A DNA stretch of 64,000 nucleotides from NCBI RefSeq assembly GCF_963665675.1, contig NZ_OY762425.1, positions 186,001 to 250,000 of the forward strand. The letters run 5' to 3'. Each line of letters starts with the position of its first letter. Positions within the stretch are counted from its first letter, which is position 1. Made by a program: the position numbers and the translations under genes. Shown piece after piece: positions 9,228 through 19,300 of the stretch. The stretch is from an uncultured Methanolobus sp. GTDB lineage: Archaea; Halobacteriota; Methanosarcinia; Methanosarcinales; Methanosarcinaceae. A model generated the notes under the pieces. The model was not told the DNA's origin and did not search any database. It saw only the letters and a list, made by a program, of their open reading frames with translations.

Positions 9228-9334
9228 TTGCACGGGTGGCTCTTTTCATACACTAAACCCACTCCCACACTTAAACCCCACTCCCCAAATACATTAAACC
9301 CAACCACCCGTGCAAACACAAATTTCTTTTTTTT
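9228..9334 (+). ncRNA. Putative small RNA: 12-bp stem closing a G-free C-rich loop
   Basis: A perfect 12-bp inverted repeat (TTGCACGGGTGG at 9228-9239; CCACCCGTGCAA at 9304-9315) encloses 64 nt without a single G, containing CCCACTCCCACACT (9258-9271) and a second CCCACTCCCC. A T-rich tract (9323-9334) follows and would serve as terminator. A TATA box sits the right distance upstream. The motif CCCACTCCCACACT recurs in the loop of an unrelated stem at 53721-53734. A single-stranded C-rich loop could pair with G-rich ribosome-binding sites; that is inference. No reading frame is plausible here. Confidence 0.6.
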
Positions 9335-9489
9335 AAGACCGCTTTTGTATATACTGAATATGACAAATTGAGACTATTTTCTGTTATTTCGGATTATTTT
9401 AATCTGAATTCATAATCCATTTTGACTTTTAGTGTAGCTGAGCTGCTATTAATACTGAAAATAGATTGAACCAGAACAGACAAGAACAG

Positions 9490-9529
9490 ATAAATAAAAA
9501 GAAAAAGAAGTTCCGGCAAAAAACCGGAA
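9490..9529 (-). terminator. Terminator of hppA
   Basis: On the minus strand TTCCGG and CCGGAA (9511-9516/9524-9529) form a hairpin, followed by a long T-rich run (9490-9510) about 25 nt beyond the hppA stop codon. Confidence 0.6.
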
Positions 9530-9550
9530 ATCGATTTTTACAGCTTAGTT

Positions 9551-11566
9551 TTAGAAGAGACCTGCGCCGATAAACAGTGATGAGAACAGGATGGCGATCA
9601 TGTTCACCACTTTGATCAGGGCGTTAAGTGCAGGTCCGGATGTGTCCTTGAATGGGTCACCCACGGTGTCACCGACAACAGCTGCCTTGTGAGCCTCTGA
9701 ACCCTTTCCACCGTGTTCTCCGTCTTCAATAAGCTTCTTTGCATTATCCCATGCTCCACCACCGTTGTCCATAGTGAGTGCAAGTAAGAGACCACAGACA
9801 ATGATACCGATAAGGAGACCACCAAGAGCTGCCGGACCGAGTACAAGACCTACGATAAGTGGTGTGAATATCGCAAGGACACCAGGTATTGCCATTTCCT
9901 TAATTGCGGCTGCTGTGACGATGTCGACACACTTACCGTATTCTGGCTTTGCAGTTCCTTCCATTATTCCAGGAATTTCACGGAACTGACGGCGAACCTC
10001 ATTGACGATCTTGAATGCTGCCTTTCCTACAGCCTGCATCGTTACAGCAGTGAAGACGAATGGAAGCAGTCCACCAATGAACAAACCTACAAGGACCAAT
10101 GGATTGCTGAGACTGAGTGCATCACCTGTAAGATTTACCTTGCCAGTGTAGTCTGCGAAGAGTGCCAGTGCACCAAGTGCTGCTGAACCGATTGCATATC
10201 CCTTTGTGACTGCCTTTGTGGTGTTACCTACTGCATCGAGTGCATCAGTAATCTTACGTACATCAGATGGCATACCTGCCATTTCTGCAATTCCACCGGC
10301 ATTGTCAGTGATAGGACCATATGAGTCAAGCGCTACGATCATACCGGTTGTTGAGAGCATTGCTGCTGCTGCAACTGCTATACCATAAAGACCGATTGCA
10401 GGACTTGCTGCTCCACCTACAATGAAGAAAGAAGCCAGAATACCTACAATGATGATGATAACAGGGAGTGCTGTACTCTCAAAGCCAATTGCAAGACCTG
10501 AAATTACGTTTGTACCTGCACCTGTTTCAGATGCTGCTGCAATTGTCTTTACAGGACGGAATGAAGTCGAAGTATAATATTCTGTGAAAACCACCATGAG
10601 GACCATGATAACTACACCCACAATGGATGCGTAATAGAAATTAATGTCCCCCATGAGGGAATTTGTAACGAAATAGAAAGCTACAAGACAAAGAATTGCA
10701 GAAACTGCTACTCCTTTATAGAGGGCTTTCATAATCTTTCCATCGCTTCCGACCTTCACGAAGAAGACGGAAATGATGGAAGCAAAGATTGCCACTGCAC
10801 CAAGGATGAGTGGATAAAGAACTGCATTTGCGTATGTGTCAAGGACAAGTGATCCAAGAAGCATTGATGCAAGAACTGTTACTACATATGTTTCGAAAAG
10901 ATCCGCACCCATACCGGCACAGTCACCTACATTATCACCGACGTTGTCAGCGATTACACCAGCGTTACGTGGATCATCTTCCGGGATACCTGCTTCAACC
11001 TTACCTACCAGGTCTGCTCCCACATCGGCTGCCTTGGTGAATATTCCACCGCCAACCCTTGCGAAGAGACTGATAAGACTTGCACCGAAACCGAAACCGA
11101 CTACAAGATCAACATCCTGATAAAGTATGTAGAAACCACTTGTACCAAGAAGTGCAAGACCGACCACAGCAAGACCTGTTACAGCTCCACCACGGAATGC
11201 AACAGACATTGCCTTTTGAAGGCCCTTTGATGCTGCGCTTGCGGTCCTGACGTTTGCCCTGACAGACACGTTCATACCTACGTAACCTGCTGCTGCGGAA
11301 CTTAATGCACCAACAAGGAATCCGGCAGCGATCTTGTCTCCATCCTCCAGGAGAACAAAGATAAGAATTGCAAGAATGATAGCAACAAATGCTATTGTTT
11401 TATACTGACGGTTCAAATATGCCATCGCACCTTCCTGGATAGCACCTGCTATTTCCTGCATTTTCTCTGAACCTGCGTCCTCTTTGAGAACACTGCGTGC
11501 AAAGAAAGCAGCAAATACCAAACTAATAATACCAGCAAGAGGGGCAAGATAAATTAATGCTTCCAT
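9551..11566 (-). CDS. hppA: Membrane-bound proton-pumping pyrophosphatase
   Basis: A 671-residue, about 16-helix membrane pyrophosphatase (EC 7.1.3.1) that couples PPi hydrolysis to ion pumping. The catalytic signature [20 protein letters not shown] is present, together with [20 protein letters not shown] and [17 protein letters not shown]. At the potassium-selectivity position the protein reads [10 protein letters not shown], with Lys where K+-dependent enzymes have Ala, so it should be a K+-independent, proton-pumping type. Transcribed alone on the minus strand from an AT-rich upstream region, with a hairpin terminator. Confidence 0.96.
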   Translation of the reverse strand: MEALIYLAPLAGIISLVFAAFFARSVLKEDAGSEKMQEIAGAIQEGAMAYLNRQYKTIAFVAIILAILIFVLLEDGDKIAAGFLVGALSSAAAGYVGMNVSVRANVRTASAASKGLQKAMSVAFRGGAVTGLAVVGLALLGTSGFYILYQDVDLVVGFGFGASLISLFARVGGGIFTKAADVGADLVGKVEAGIPEDDPRNAGVIADNVGDNVGDCAGMGADLFETYVVTVLASMLLGSLVLDTYANAVLYPLILGAVAIFASIISVFFVKVGSDGKIMKALYKGVAVSAILCLVAFYFVTNSLMGDINFYYASIVGVVIMVLMVVFTEYYTSTSFRPVKTIAAASETGAGTNVISGLAIGFESTALPVIIIIVGILASFFIVGGAASPAIGLYGIAVAAAAMLSTTGMIVALDSYGPITDNAGGIAEMAGMPSDVRKITDALDAVGNTTKAVTKGYAIGSAALGALALFADYTGKVNLTGDALSLSNPLVLVGLFIGGLLPFVFTAVTMQAVGKAAFKIVNEVRRQFREIPGIMEGTAKPEYGKCVDIVTAAAIKEMAIPGVLAIFTPLIVGLVLGPAALGGLLIGIIVCGLLLALTMDNGGGAWDNAKKLIEDGEHGGKGSEAHKAAVVGDTVGDPFKDTSGPALNALIKVVNMIAILFSSLFIGAGLF

Positions 11567-11791
11567 ATATTGAAACTCCTCTCAAAGTTTAATTTTATTT
11601 TGATTTTAATGTAAATTTACTTGTGAGTTTTATAATCGATACAATTATAATTATTATAAAGCAACAGGTCACTTAAAATATGACTTGCTACATAAATGTA
11701 ACCACGACGGGGTATAATACTAAAGTATAATATATAAAGGTAGGCCGAAATTGCGCACACATATTATGAATATGTCGATAGGAATGACTAC

Positions 11792-12247
11792 TTACATTCC
11801 TCCCCCTATCTGCATCAATTCAAAATCAATATCCTCAGGAACATCTACCCGGAAAACAAAAACATTATACCGGGATCTTCTGGCAGCAGATATCGCTGTT
11901 TTCTGTTCATTGCTCAGATTACCATCTATACTGGCAATGCAAAGTGATTTTTTTGAATCCTTTATCAGGAAGTCAAAATGATGACCATATGCATTCAGGA
12001 ACTCAACAAGCTCGCTCAATTCTTCCCATTTGTCACACATGTGTGTGCTCTTTGTAGCAGAATTACTGACATACCAGTCCCTGCTCATATAAGGATAAGC
12101 AGCATATTGATCCCTAAGATCATCATATGCTTTGTGTATCTTTGAAACGTCACTGTTCAGATCGACCCATTTCCATCCCTGTCCGGAAAAATAACGTGAC
12201 GCTACAATTGCTACTATCTTTTCCTTGTCCTTTAGATCAAGTTTCAT
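11792..12247 (-). CDS. Hypothetical protein (151 aa)
   Basis: Soluble, no signal peptide or membrane helix. The N-terminus is charged (MKLDLKDKEKIVAIVASRYF) and the C-terminal half alternates beta-type and charged segments (SLCIASIDGNLSNEQKT, RYNVFVFRVDVPEDIDFELM). I do not recognise the family. A ribosome site GGTG lies just upstream (AACAGGTGTTAAA). It stands between hppA and a small exported protein on the same strand; there is no contextual clue to function. Confidence 0.6.
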   Translation of the reverse strand: MKLDLKDKEKIVAIVASRYFSGQGWKWVDLNSDVSKIHKAYDDLRDQYAAYPYMSRDWYVSNSATKSTHMCDKWEELSELVEFLNAYGHHFDFLIKDSKKSLCIASIDGNLSNEQKTAISAARRSRYNVFVFRVDVPEDIDFELMQIGGGM

Positions 12248-12333
12248 TTTAACACCTGTTGCCTATATTGAGGTTCATGGCATTTAATCCTATAAGTAGC
12301 GTACCCGTGTGTATTATTATTCCGATACGCAAC

Positions 12334-12783
12334 TTATTCAGGCAGGGAATCAAAACAGTGAATTGTTTCTATAGATGTCATGTTGATGCATTTGATCGGG
12401 TCAATATCCATAAGCTCTTCTTTAGTTAAATTTTCCGAATCAATCTCAATGTTGCCTTCAATTGATATTATCGAACCTGCAGAAACATATCTGTTTACTT
12501 CGCTGACCAATGACTGCTGAGTTGAGACTATTCTTGGGTCAGAAGAAAGTACAGGTTCAATTGCATCAATGTAGATATCCTTGTCTCCACTGTTATAAAG
12601 TGTCAGGTTGTAATTGTAAATGTAAATTGAATCGTTAGTACCTGAGCCACCGGACATAAGACCATCTACAAAGATCAGGCCTTCCATGGGAACAGGACCA
12701 CATGAAAGAGAACTTACACTTAATCCTATCAGGACTCCCAGAAAAAGAAGTAGTGAACCATGCAGAAATCCTTTGTCTATCAT
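12334..12783 (-). CDS. Hypothetical exported or membrane-anchored protein (149 aa)
   Basis: An N-terminal hydrophobic helix (HGSLLLFLGVLIGLSVSSL followed by SCG) implies export or a membrane/lipid anchor; the rest is extracytoplasmic. The segment YNLTLYNSGDKDIYIDAIEP resembles the beta-sandwich, CARDB-like segments common in Methanosarcinales surface proteins. Unrecognised beyond that. Located 86 nt upstream of the preceding hypothetical gene on the same strand. Confidence 0.6.
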   Translation of the reverse strand: MIDKGFLHGSLLLFLGVLIGLSVSSLSCGPVPMEGLIFVDGLMSGGSGTNDSIYIYNYNLTLYNSGDKDIYIDAIEPVLSSDPRIVSTQQSLVSEVNRYVSAGSIISIEGNIEIDSENLTKEELMDIDPIKCINMTSIETIHCFDSLPE

Positions 12784-12854
12784 TTTATCCTCTTGACTTA
12801 TTCTTTAAAGGGTATATTGTCCTTTACTTATATCAATTTTTCAATCAGGAAAAA

Positions 12855-13080
12855 ATTGAATTACTGGCAATGCGGACTTAAGAAGCAACGGGAGCATGTG
12901 TTCTCAAAATATGAAAAACTGGTTGGTATGGTACAAATTATGAGACGATGGTGGTAATTCTTGCTCCCTTTGCCACATACACATTGGCCCATATACTATA
13001 TAAATTATGATGGGTCGAATATAAAAAATACAAAATAGAAGATAATAATACATGCAATAACTAACTCTGAGAACACAACA
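12855..13080 (+). other. Intergenic stretch with interleaved inverted repeats (possible structured RNA)
   Basis: Within 200 nt there are two interleaved complementary pairs: GCAACGGGAGCA (12885-12896) with TGCTCCCTTTGC (12962-12973), 11 of 12 pairing, and GTGTTCTCA (12898-12906) with TGAGAACAC (13068-13076), perfect. The order A-B-A'-B' would make a pseudoknot if transcribed together. A TATA-like ACTTATATC lies near 12824. No convincing reading frame covers it. It may equally be chance plus operator sites. Confidence 0.35.
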
Positions 13081-13180
13081 CATATAAACATGAACTTAAA
13101 TATATTCAGTTTATAAATATAATAATTATTTGCAGAGAATGATTGATTTCAAATTGTGAAATCAGACTCAGGAGAGAAAA

Positions 13181-13411
13181 ATGGACTGCGAGAAATGTGG
13201 TTATATAAAAAATATTCCGGTATTTTCAAAATGTGCAGGTGTTCCGGGGAGAAGAAGGGTTGGAACTGCATATTACTGTAGTCATCCGGAAATGCAAAAT
13301 CCGGTGCCGGTAATAGCTTCAATCGAAAACGTACTTGAAGATTGTCCTGTTGACAACATGCATCTTGGAGCAAAAAAAGAAATGCAGGAAACAGGGGTGA
13401 CAGAATCCTGA
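13181..13411 (+). CDS. Small cysteine-rich protein (76 aa)
   Basis: Short acidic protein with six cysteines; MDCEKCGYIKNIPVFSKC and AYYCSHPE suggest a small zinc- or Fe-S-binding module. A good ribosome site (CAGGAGAG) precedes the ATG, and a TATA box (TATAAATATA near 13116) lies upstream. An opposite-strand frame covers the same bases but lacks these signals. Related small Cys-rich proteins are common in methanogens; function unknown. Confidence 0.6.
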   Translation: MDCEKCGYIKNIPVFSKCAGVPGRRRVGTAYYCSHPEMQNPVPVIASIENVLEDCPVDNMHLGAKKEMQETGVTES

Positions 13412-13544
13412 ACATTAACTTTTAAGAGGATTTCGAATAAAACCGAAAATTGAACTCCAGCTTATAGATCATGTACAAATAGTTAGTTGAAATATGGGGT
13501 TAATTGGAATATTCTGTTAATTAGTTTTAGTATGATAAAAAAGC

Positions 13545-13891
13545 CGGCTCTGTCGAAATCCTGTTGTTAAAATTTTAATGGAATTCGACCGGTTTTGTCA
13601 GGACAATATGATTTACCGTGAGTTATGAATTACTTGATTAATCCCGAAGGGTACGGCGAAGCCGGCGTTTTCCCACAAGAAGAAAAAAATCAGAAAATAT
13701 CCTGTACTTTCTTTACAAGCCTTACACAAAATCACTAGTGCAAATCCAATAATCTCTGGAATATTCTTCTGTATAGCAGCATAGGAATGTGCCGCCTTCG
13801 GCGGATGGCTACTTCGTTTTTAGATTGCAGCTTGTTTTTGTGGAAATGCGGAATGTTTGTGTCACTCGTATAAACAGGATTTCTACAGAGC
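13545..13891 (+). repeat. Dispersed structured element, copy 1 (terminal inverted repeats)
   Basis: Left end CGGCTCTGTCGAAATCCTGTT (13545-13565) and right end AACAGGATTTCTACAGAGC (13873-13891) are inverted copies of each other. The interior has two tandem triloop hairpins (CCCGAAGGG; ACGGCGAAGCCGG at about 13643-13665) followed by GTTTT, and about 125 nt later a CCGCC-TTC-GGCGG hairpin (13792-13804) inside a conserved AGCATAGGAATGTG context. It fills most of the gap between the small Cys-rich gene and the phosphatidyltransferase. No coding potential. Confidence 0.75.
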
Positions 13892-14042
13892 TAAAAAGCC
13901 GTTATTATTTAAAGAAATAGAATTGAGCTTGTTTCAACCGGGTATTTTCGTGCCCATCCTGACAAGGTTTATTACTTTTGAGTGTTAAAACCAATGTAAA
14001 ACGATTCACTGTAAAATCACAGTCCCATGACAGAGGCATATC

Positions 14043-14630
14043 ATGTTCAATGAACTAAAAGATACTATCAGGTCTTCGATATTACCGTTTGTTAAATGGA
14101 TTCCTTTATCTCCAAACTCACTCACAATTATTGGTCTTCTGATAAGTGTATGGGCAGCAGTTGTTTTTGCCACAGGCAATTTAATCGGAGGAGGATTGCT
14201 AATCCTTTTCAGCGGTTTTTTTGACATGATAGACGGTGCTGTTGCACGTGCAAAGGACTCTATGACAGTGTTTGGAGCCGTACTGGATTCCACATGTGAC
14301 AGATATGCCGATGCAATTGTATTCGTAGGCATCATTTACGGATCAGTTACCGGCACTATCGTGCAGAGCAACCTGTTCTCCGTGCCGCTGTGGTTCTGGG
14401 TTGTACTCGCCATCATTGGATCATATATGGTGAGTTATGTGCGTTCCAGGGCAGAAAGTGCAGGTGTAAGTTCCATGAACATCGGTATTGCCGAAAGACC
14501 GGAACGTATGCTTATCCTTGTGGCAGGTTCCCTTAGCGGATATCTTCTGGAATCTCTTGTTCTGATAGTCATACTTACTCATATTACGATGGTGCAGCGT
14601 TTACTTTATGCAAAAAAAGAGCTTTCATGA
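14043..14630 (+). CDS. CDP-alcohol phosphatidyltransferase (archaetidyl-lipid synthase)
   Basis: A 195-residue membrane enzyme carrying the complete family signature at about residues 60-85: DMIDGAVARA then FGAVLDSTCD, fitting D-x2-D-G-x2-A-R-x8-G-x3-D-x3-D. It joins a CDP-activated archaeol lipid to an alcohol headgroup at the cytoplasmic face. The following DRYADAIVF is like archaetidylinositol-phosphate synthases, so inositol phosphate is the likeliest acceptor, but glycerol or serine remain possible. The gene is bracketed by two copies of the dispersed structured element, in the same orientation as the gene. Confidence 0.88.
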   Translation: MFNELKDTIRSSILPFVKWIPLSPNSLTIIGLLISVWAAVVFATGNLIGGGLLILFSGFFDMIDGAVARAKDSMTVFGAVLDSTCDRYADAIVFVGIIYGSVTGTIVQSNLFSVPLWFWVVLAIIGSYMVSYVRSRAESAGVSSMNIGIAERPERMLILVAGSLSGYLLESLVLIVILTHITMVQRLLYAKKELS

Positions 14631-14640
14631 TTTTCTTTTA

Positions 14641-14848
14641 GTGATCCCAAAGGGTCCGGCAAAGCCGGCGTTTTCCTATCAAAAAAAAATGCTCTGTGAA
14701 TACTCTGCATTTCTTCTCATAACTTGTATCAAATTAGCTACATATATGCAATAATTATTAGAAATCTACTATATATGGCAGTAGGAATGTGCCACCTTCG
14801 GTGGATGGTTACATTGATTTTAGATTTCGGGTTGTTTTTGTGGAACCG
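14641..14848 (+). repeat. Dispersed structured element, copy 2 (ends eroded)
   Basis: Starts 10 nt after the phosphatidyltransferase stop. It has the tandem hairpins CCCAAAGGG and CCGGCAAAGCCGG (loops changed relative to other copies, stems kept) and the downstream hairpin CCACC-TTC-GGTGG, where a G-C pair of the other copies has become A-T on both sides. The terminal inverted repeats are not recognisable. Confidence 0.7.
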
Positions 14849-14948
14849 GTCCATCCCAATGCAAAGATTATAATATAAGGCGTCATTATTAATTGCCTAG
14901 TTAACTGTTATATTATTATCAATATACATCATCAAATGAGGATTCCAA

Positions 14949-15200
14949 ATGCAATATCAGGCAGATGTAACCATTGAACTCAAAAGCGGTATGCTTGACC
15001 CTGAAGGCACAACAATCAAAAGGGCACTTGAACACCTTGGATATGAAACCGAGAGTGTAAAAACAGCTAAGAAATACACAATCGATCTTACGGCTGAGAA
15101 TATCCACGATGCCAGAGAGATAGTTGAGCAGATGTGCCAGAAGCTCATCGCAAACCCGATCATCCATAATTATGCTATATCCCTGAGGGAACTGCAATGA
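14949..15200 (+). CDS. purS: Phosphoribosylformylglycinamidine synthase subunit PurS
   Basis: An 83-residue small subunit of the three-part FGAM synthase complex (EC 6.3.5.3) of purine synthesis. The sequence matches the family throughout: ADVTIELKSGMLDPEGTTIK near the N-terminus, then ALEHLGYETESVKTAKKYTI. PurS bridges PurQ and PurL and helps pass ammonia. Its stop overlaps the purQ start (ATGA), so the two are translationally coupled. purL is not in the window. Confidence 0.95.
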   Translation: MQYQADVTIELKSGMLDPEGTTIKRALEHLGYETESVKTAKKYTIDLTAENIHDAREIVEQMCQKLIANPIIHNYAISLRELQ

Positions 15201-15892
15201 GTATAGGTATTGTACAGTTTGGTGGCAGCAATTGTGACCTTGACGTGTTGCATGTCCTTAAAGATGTAATCGGAGTTGACGCTGAACTCGTATGGTACAA
15301 GGAAGAAGACCTTTCCCGGTTTGAAGGAATAGTTGTCCCTGGCGGTTTCTCATACGGAGATTATCTAAGGGCCGGCGCCATTGCAGCACGTACTCCAATC
15401 ATGGCTTCTATCAAGAAACTTGCAGATGCAGGCAAACCTGTCATCGGTATATGCAACGGATTTCAGGTACTTACCGAATCCGGCCTTCTTGACGGAGCTC
15501 TTACAACCAACGACTATCCAAAATTCAGATGTGAACCCACGCTTCTAAGAGTTGAGACAATTGATACTCCTTTTACTTCAAAGTTCAAAAAAGGTGAAGT
15601 TGTCAGCATTCCTATCGCTCATATGGAAGGTAATTTCTACGCAGATGAAGCAACTCTTTCAAAGCTCGAAAACAACGATCAGGTTGCATTCAGATACGTA
15701 AACAAAGAAGGCAAGGTTACAGATGAAGTAAATCCAAACGGCTCACAGGAGAATATTGCAGGTATTGTAAGTACAAAGAAGAACGTACTTGGTATGATGC
15801 CACACCCTGAAAGAGCCTCTGAGGAAATACTTGGTTCAAAGGACGGTCTCAGGATTTTCGAATCAATGGTGGAGTTCATTACCCAGCCATAA
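15197..15892 (+). CDS. purQ: Phosphoribosylformylglycinamidine synthase, glutaminase subunit PurQ
   Basis: A 231-residue class I glutamine amidotransferase supplying ammonia to FGAM synthase. The nucleophile Cys86 lies in GKPVIGICNGFQVL, and the His-Glu pair in MMPHPERASEE (H203, E205). The N-terminal VQFGGSNCDLDV and VVPGGFSYGDYLRAGAIA are typical PurQ. Overlaps purS by 4 nt, forming a two-gene operon. Confidence 0.96.
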   Translation: MSIGIVQFGGSNCDLDVLHVLKDVIGVDAELVWYKEEDLSRFEGIVVPGGFSYGDYLRAGAIAARTPIMASIKKLADAGKPVIGICNGFQVLTESGLLDGALTTNDYPKFRCEPTLLRVETIDTPFTSKFKKGEVVSIPIAHMEGNFYADEATLSKLENNDQVAFRYVNKEGKVTDEVNPNGSQENIAGIVSTKKNVLGMMPHPERASEEILGSKDGLRIFESMVEFITQP

Positions 15893-16314
15893 TTTTTTGT
15901 TTTTTCCGCTATTCTTTTCCTTCATTTTTTATAGGTACTTGCAGCTCATCATGATTTTTTTCTGAATTCACAATTTAAATCTCATGCTAGCTGTATACCT
16001 TTCACTTAGATGATTATACACCACGAAGTATTTGGTTGGTTACATCCAGTAACTGTACAGTAAACACTAAATAACATAATTTTGTCAAAAACACTGATAA
16101 TTATTAGATAATCATCCTGCCTATATATTTTTGTAATTTTTGTATATAGCCCCATATTTATTCGCAAAATAAATTATTTATTGGTATTATCTTCAATATA
16201 TATTTTATTCCTCTTTTTTGACAACTATTATTTAATTTCTCACTAATTAAATAACTTTTATTTACTATTGTGAGTATTTGTTTTTTACTTCGAGCAAACT
16301 ATATTGGTGGTACA
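15893..16314. other. AT-rich intergenic region before the giant protease gene
   Basis: About 420 nt, strongly AT-rich. No convincing reading frame, repeat or RNA structure seen. It ends with a good GGTGG ribosome site (16306-16310) for the following gene; the promoter is probably among the TATA-like runs near 16190-16260. Confidence 0.5.
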
Positions 16315-19300
16315 ATGAAAGTGGCAATAAAAATAGTAATCATATTGCTAGCGCTGACATTTTTAAACATAGGCATCATAAATGCAAATGGTAACGATTC
16401 TGTTACAAAATCTAATAGCATTCAAGATCTTAATGCATCAAATCAGCTGTCTGAAAGCGAATCAGATGCCTTTTTACATTTACAGAATGATGATGAAGGA
16501 ACAAATCTCACAGTACAAGATGAGTCTCTTCAAATAAACTCCATGAACTCTTCTTCTTTTGTTAATTCAGCAAACTTGTCTGTGTCTGAATTAAATCCTG
16601 ACTTTATCGAGTATATGGAACGTCAGCAAAGTAATGTGAAAAGCATGGCAGTGGATGATGAAAGATTAAACGGTGTAATACCCTGTCCAGTCGATTTTTC
16701 GTATCTCAACCCCATTAATTTTACTTACAGTGTTGCCTCTTATACTTCTTCATATGATCTCAGGGAACAGGGCAAGGTTACTTCGGTGAAAAATCAGGGT
16801 TCATGTGGCTCATGCTGGAGCTTTGCAACATATGGTTCACTTGAATCCACCCTTATGCCTGAAGAGAATTTTGACCTTTCGGAGCAGAACCTGAAAAACC
16901 TGCATGGTTTTAACAAAGATGGCTGCAACGGTGGAACTCATCTAATGTCAACTGCCTACCTTGCAAGATGGGATGGTCCTGTGCTGGAAGCCGATGATCC
17001 TTACAACCCGGATAACAGTTCTTCTCCCTCTCTGGACCCTGTTAAGCATATTAATAAAGTACTATTCCTCCCATTGAGGCAATCTTCACTTGACAACGAT
17101 GCGATTAAGATTGCCCTTCAACAATATGGTGCAGTGTATGTTGACATGGCAATGTTTGATGAAGCCTACAATTCTTCTTTCTATTCGTACTACTATGAAG
17201 GGTCTTCCATTTATGATGGCCATGCAGTGACTATTGTTGGATGGGACGATAATTATGATCGTAATAACTTCTCCACCCCTGCCCCGGGAAACGGAGCTTT
17301 CATAGTTAAGAACAGTTGGGGTGATTACTGGGGAGATGACGGATATTTCTACGTATCTTACTATGATACCATGTTTGGAAGAAGAACGGGGTGTGCTGTT
17401 TTTATTGCTGAAGATGCCACCAGGCTTGATAACATATATCAGTATGATCCTCTTGGGTATACTACTTTCAGTTTGGGTTATGGGTCCGGCACAGCATGGG
17501 GGTCAAACGTATTCACGGCCAACTCCAACGAAACACTGGAAGCTGTGTCATTCTATGCTCTTCAGTCACAAACCAGCTATGAAGTTTACATATATGCGGA
17601 CCCTGATTCAAATCCATATGGAGATCTTAAAACATCTATGACCGGCTCGGTTGTTTATCCTGGTTATTATACTGTAAATCTGAATCAGAATCTTACCCTA
17701 AGTGAAGGACAGAAATTTTCCGTTGTAATCAAATTCAACACTCCTGACTATTATTACCCTTTAGCAGTGGAATCGCCTTATGGGTCGTATTCCGATGCTG
17801 CAACAGCAAATGCTAAAGAAAGTTATTTTTCACAGGATGGTTCAAACTGGGTTGATCTCACAGATGTGTATTCCAACGCCAATCTGTGCATAAAAGCATT
17901 TACTACAGATATGAACAAAGCCCCTTCTGCCACAATTTTGTCATTGTCACCAAATCCTGCTGATGAAGAGGACATGGTTTTCTTCGAAGGAACTGGTAAT
18001 GACACCGACGGTGAAGTGACAGGATACAACTGGGAATCTAACATTGACGGTCATCTGAGCAGTTCGGCAAATTTCAGCACCTCCAATCTTTCGGCAGGTT
18101 ATCATAAAATAAGCTTTAAGGTTCTTGATAATGACGGAACATGGTCTGATGAAGTTACGACATTCTTAATGATAAATAGGATACATCCTGTGAATATTAC
18201 TTTGCAGTCACACATAGGTGGCGTAATAAGAGACACCGTTGTTGCCGGCGATTATGCCTATGCAGGACAGGGACAGAATCTGATCATACTTGATGTCAGT
18301 AATACTAGCCAGCCTGTAGAGATGGGAAAGTTGCTCACTCCCTCAAAAGTACTTGATATTGAAATAGCCGGAAACTACGCTTATGTGGCTAATGGAGAAA
18401 GCGGTCTTATAATAGTTGATGTCGGCAATCCTGATAAACCCGAAATCGCTGGAATTTATAGCTCAGGAACATCAGCAGAAATTGTTGCTGTCTTTGGCAA
18501 TTATTCTTACGTGTTTCATCCCTCACATGGAATTAGTATAGTGAACATAAGCAATCCTGCCATACCGACACTTGAAGGAAGTTATTCCACTAGTGGTTCT
18601 TTGTGTGATGTTGAAATTGCAGGTAATCATCTCTATGTTGCTGATGAAGACAACGGTCTTTTAATACTAAACGTCAGCAGCCCTGCTGCACCTGTACTTG
18701 AAGGTAGCTATTCCACCAGTGCTTTACTTGATGTTGAAATTGCAGGCAACTATGTTTATATGGCCGATATGTCTGACTGTATTTCAATAGTAAACATAAG
18801 CAATCCTGCCTTACCAGTCCTTGAAAATGTTTATAATGATGGTAATTGCTGGCCTGAAAAGCTTGTTGTTTCAGGTAATTATGCCTATGTGAGTGATTGG
18901 TTGACCGGTCTTCTGATATTAGACATAAGTGACCCTGCTGCACCAGCAATTGCCGGTACATACCAAACTGATGGTTCGGCAATTGATGTTGAAGTCTCTG
19001 GAAATAGTGCTTACATTAGTGATCGTAGTAATGGCCTTATAATCATCAATATAACGAATAAGACCTCACCAGGTTTTTCTGGAACTTATCCTGCCAACCC
19101 TTATATGATTGGTATTGATTTCTGGAATAATCATACGTATGTGGTTGATTTGTTTAATGGGCTTGCAATTTATGATCTTAGCAATCCGACTTTACCGCTC
19201 CTCGCAGGTGAACATGAAACAGGTTATCTGACTGCGGATGTTGATGTATCTGATAATTGTGCTTATGTGACTGATGTATTCAATGGTCTCATGATTTTTG

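Noticed and set aside
8863..9297. Plus-strand open frame of 144 codons
   Set aside because: It is antisense to the membrane-protein gene and ends inside the putative small RNA; composition is unlike a real protein.
12760..12957. Plus-strand frame of 65 codons
   Set aside because: Begins within the exported protein gene on the other strand, lacks a ribosome site and crosses the interleaved inverted repeats.
13149..13415. Minus-strand frame opposite the small Cys-rich gene
   Set aside because: The plus-strand frame has a ribosome site, a TATA box and paired cysteines; the minus frame has none of these.
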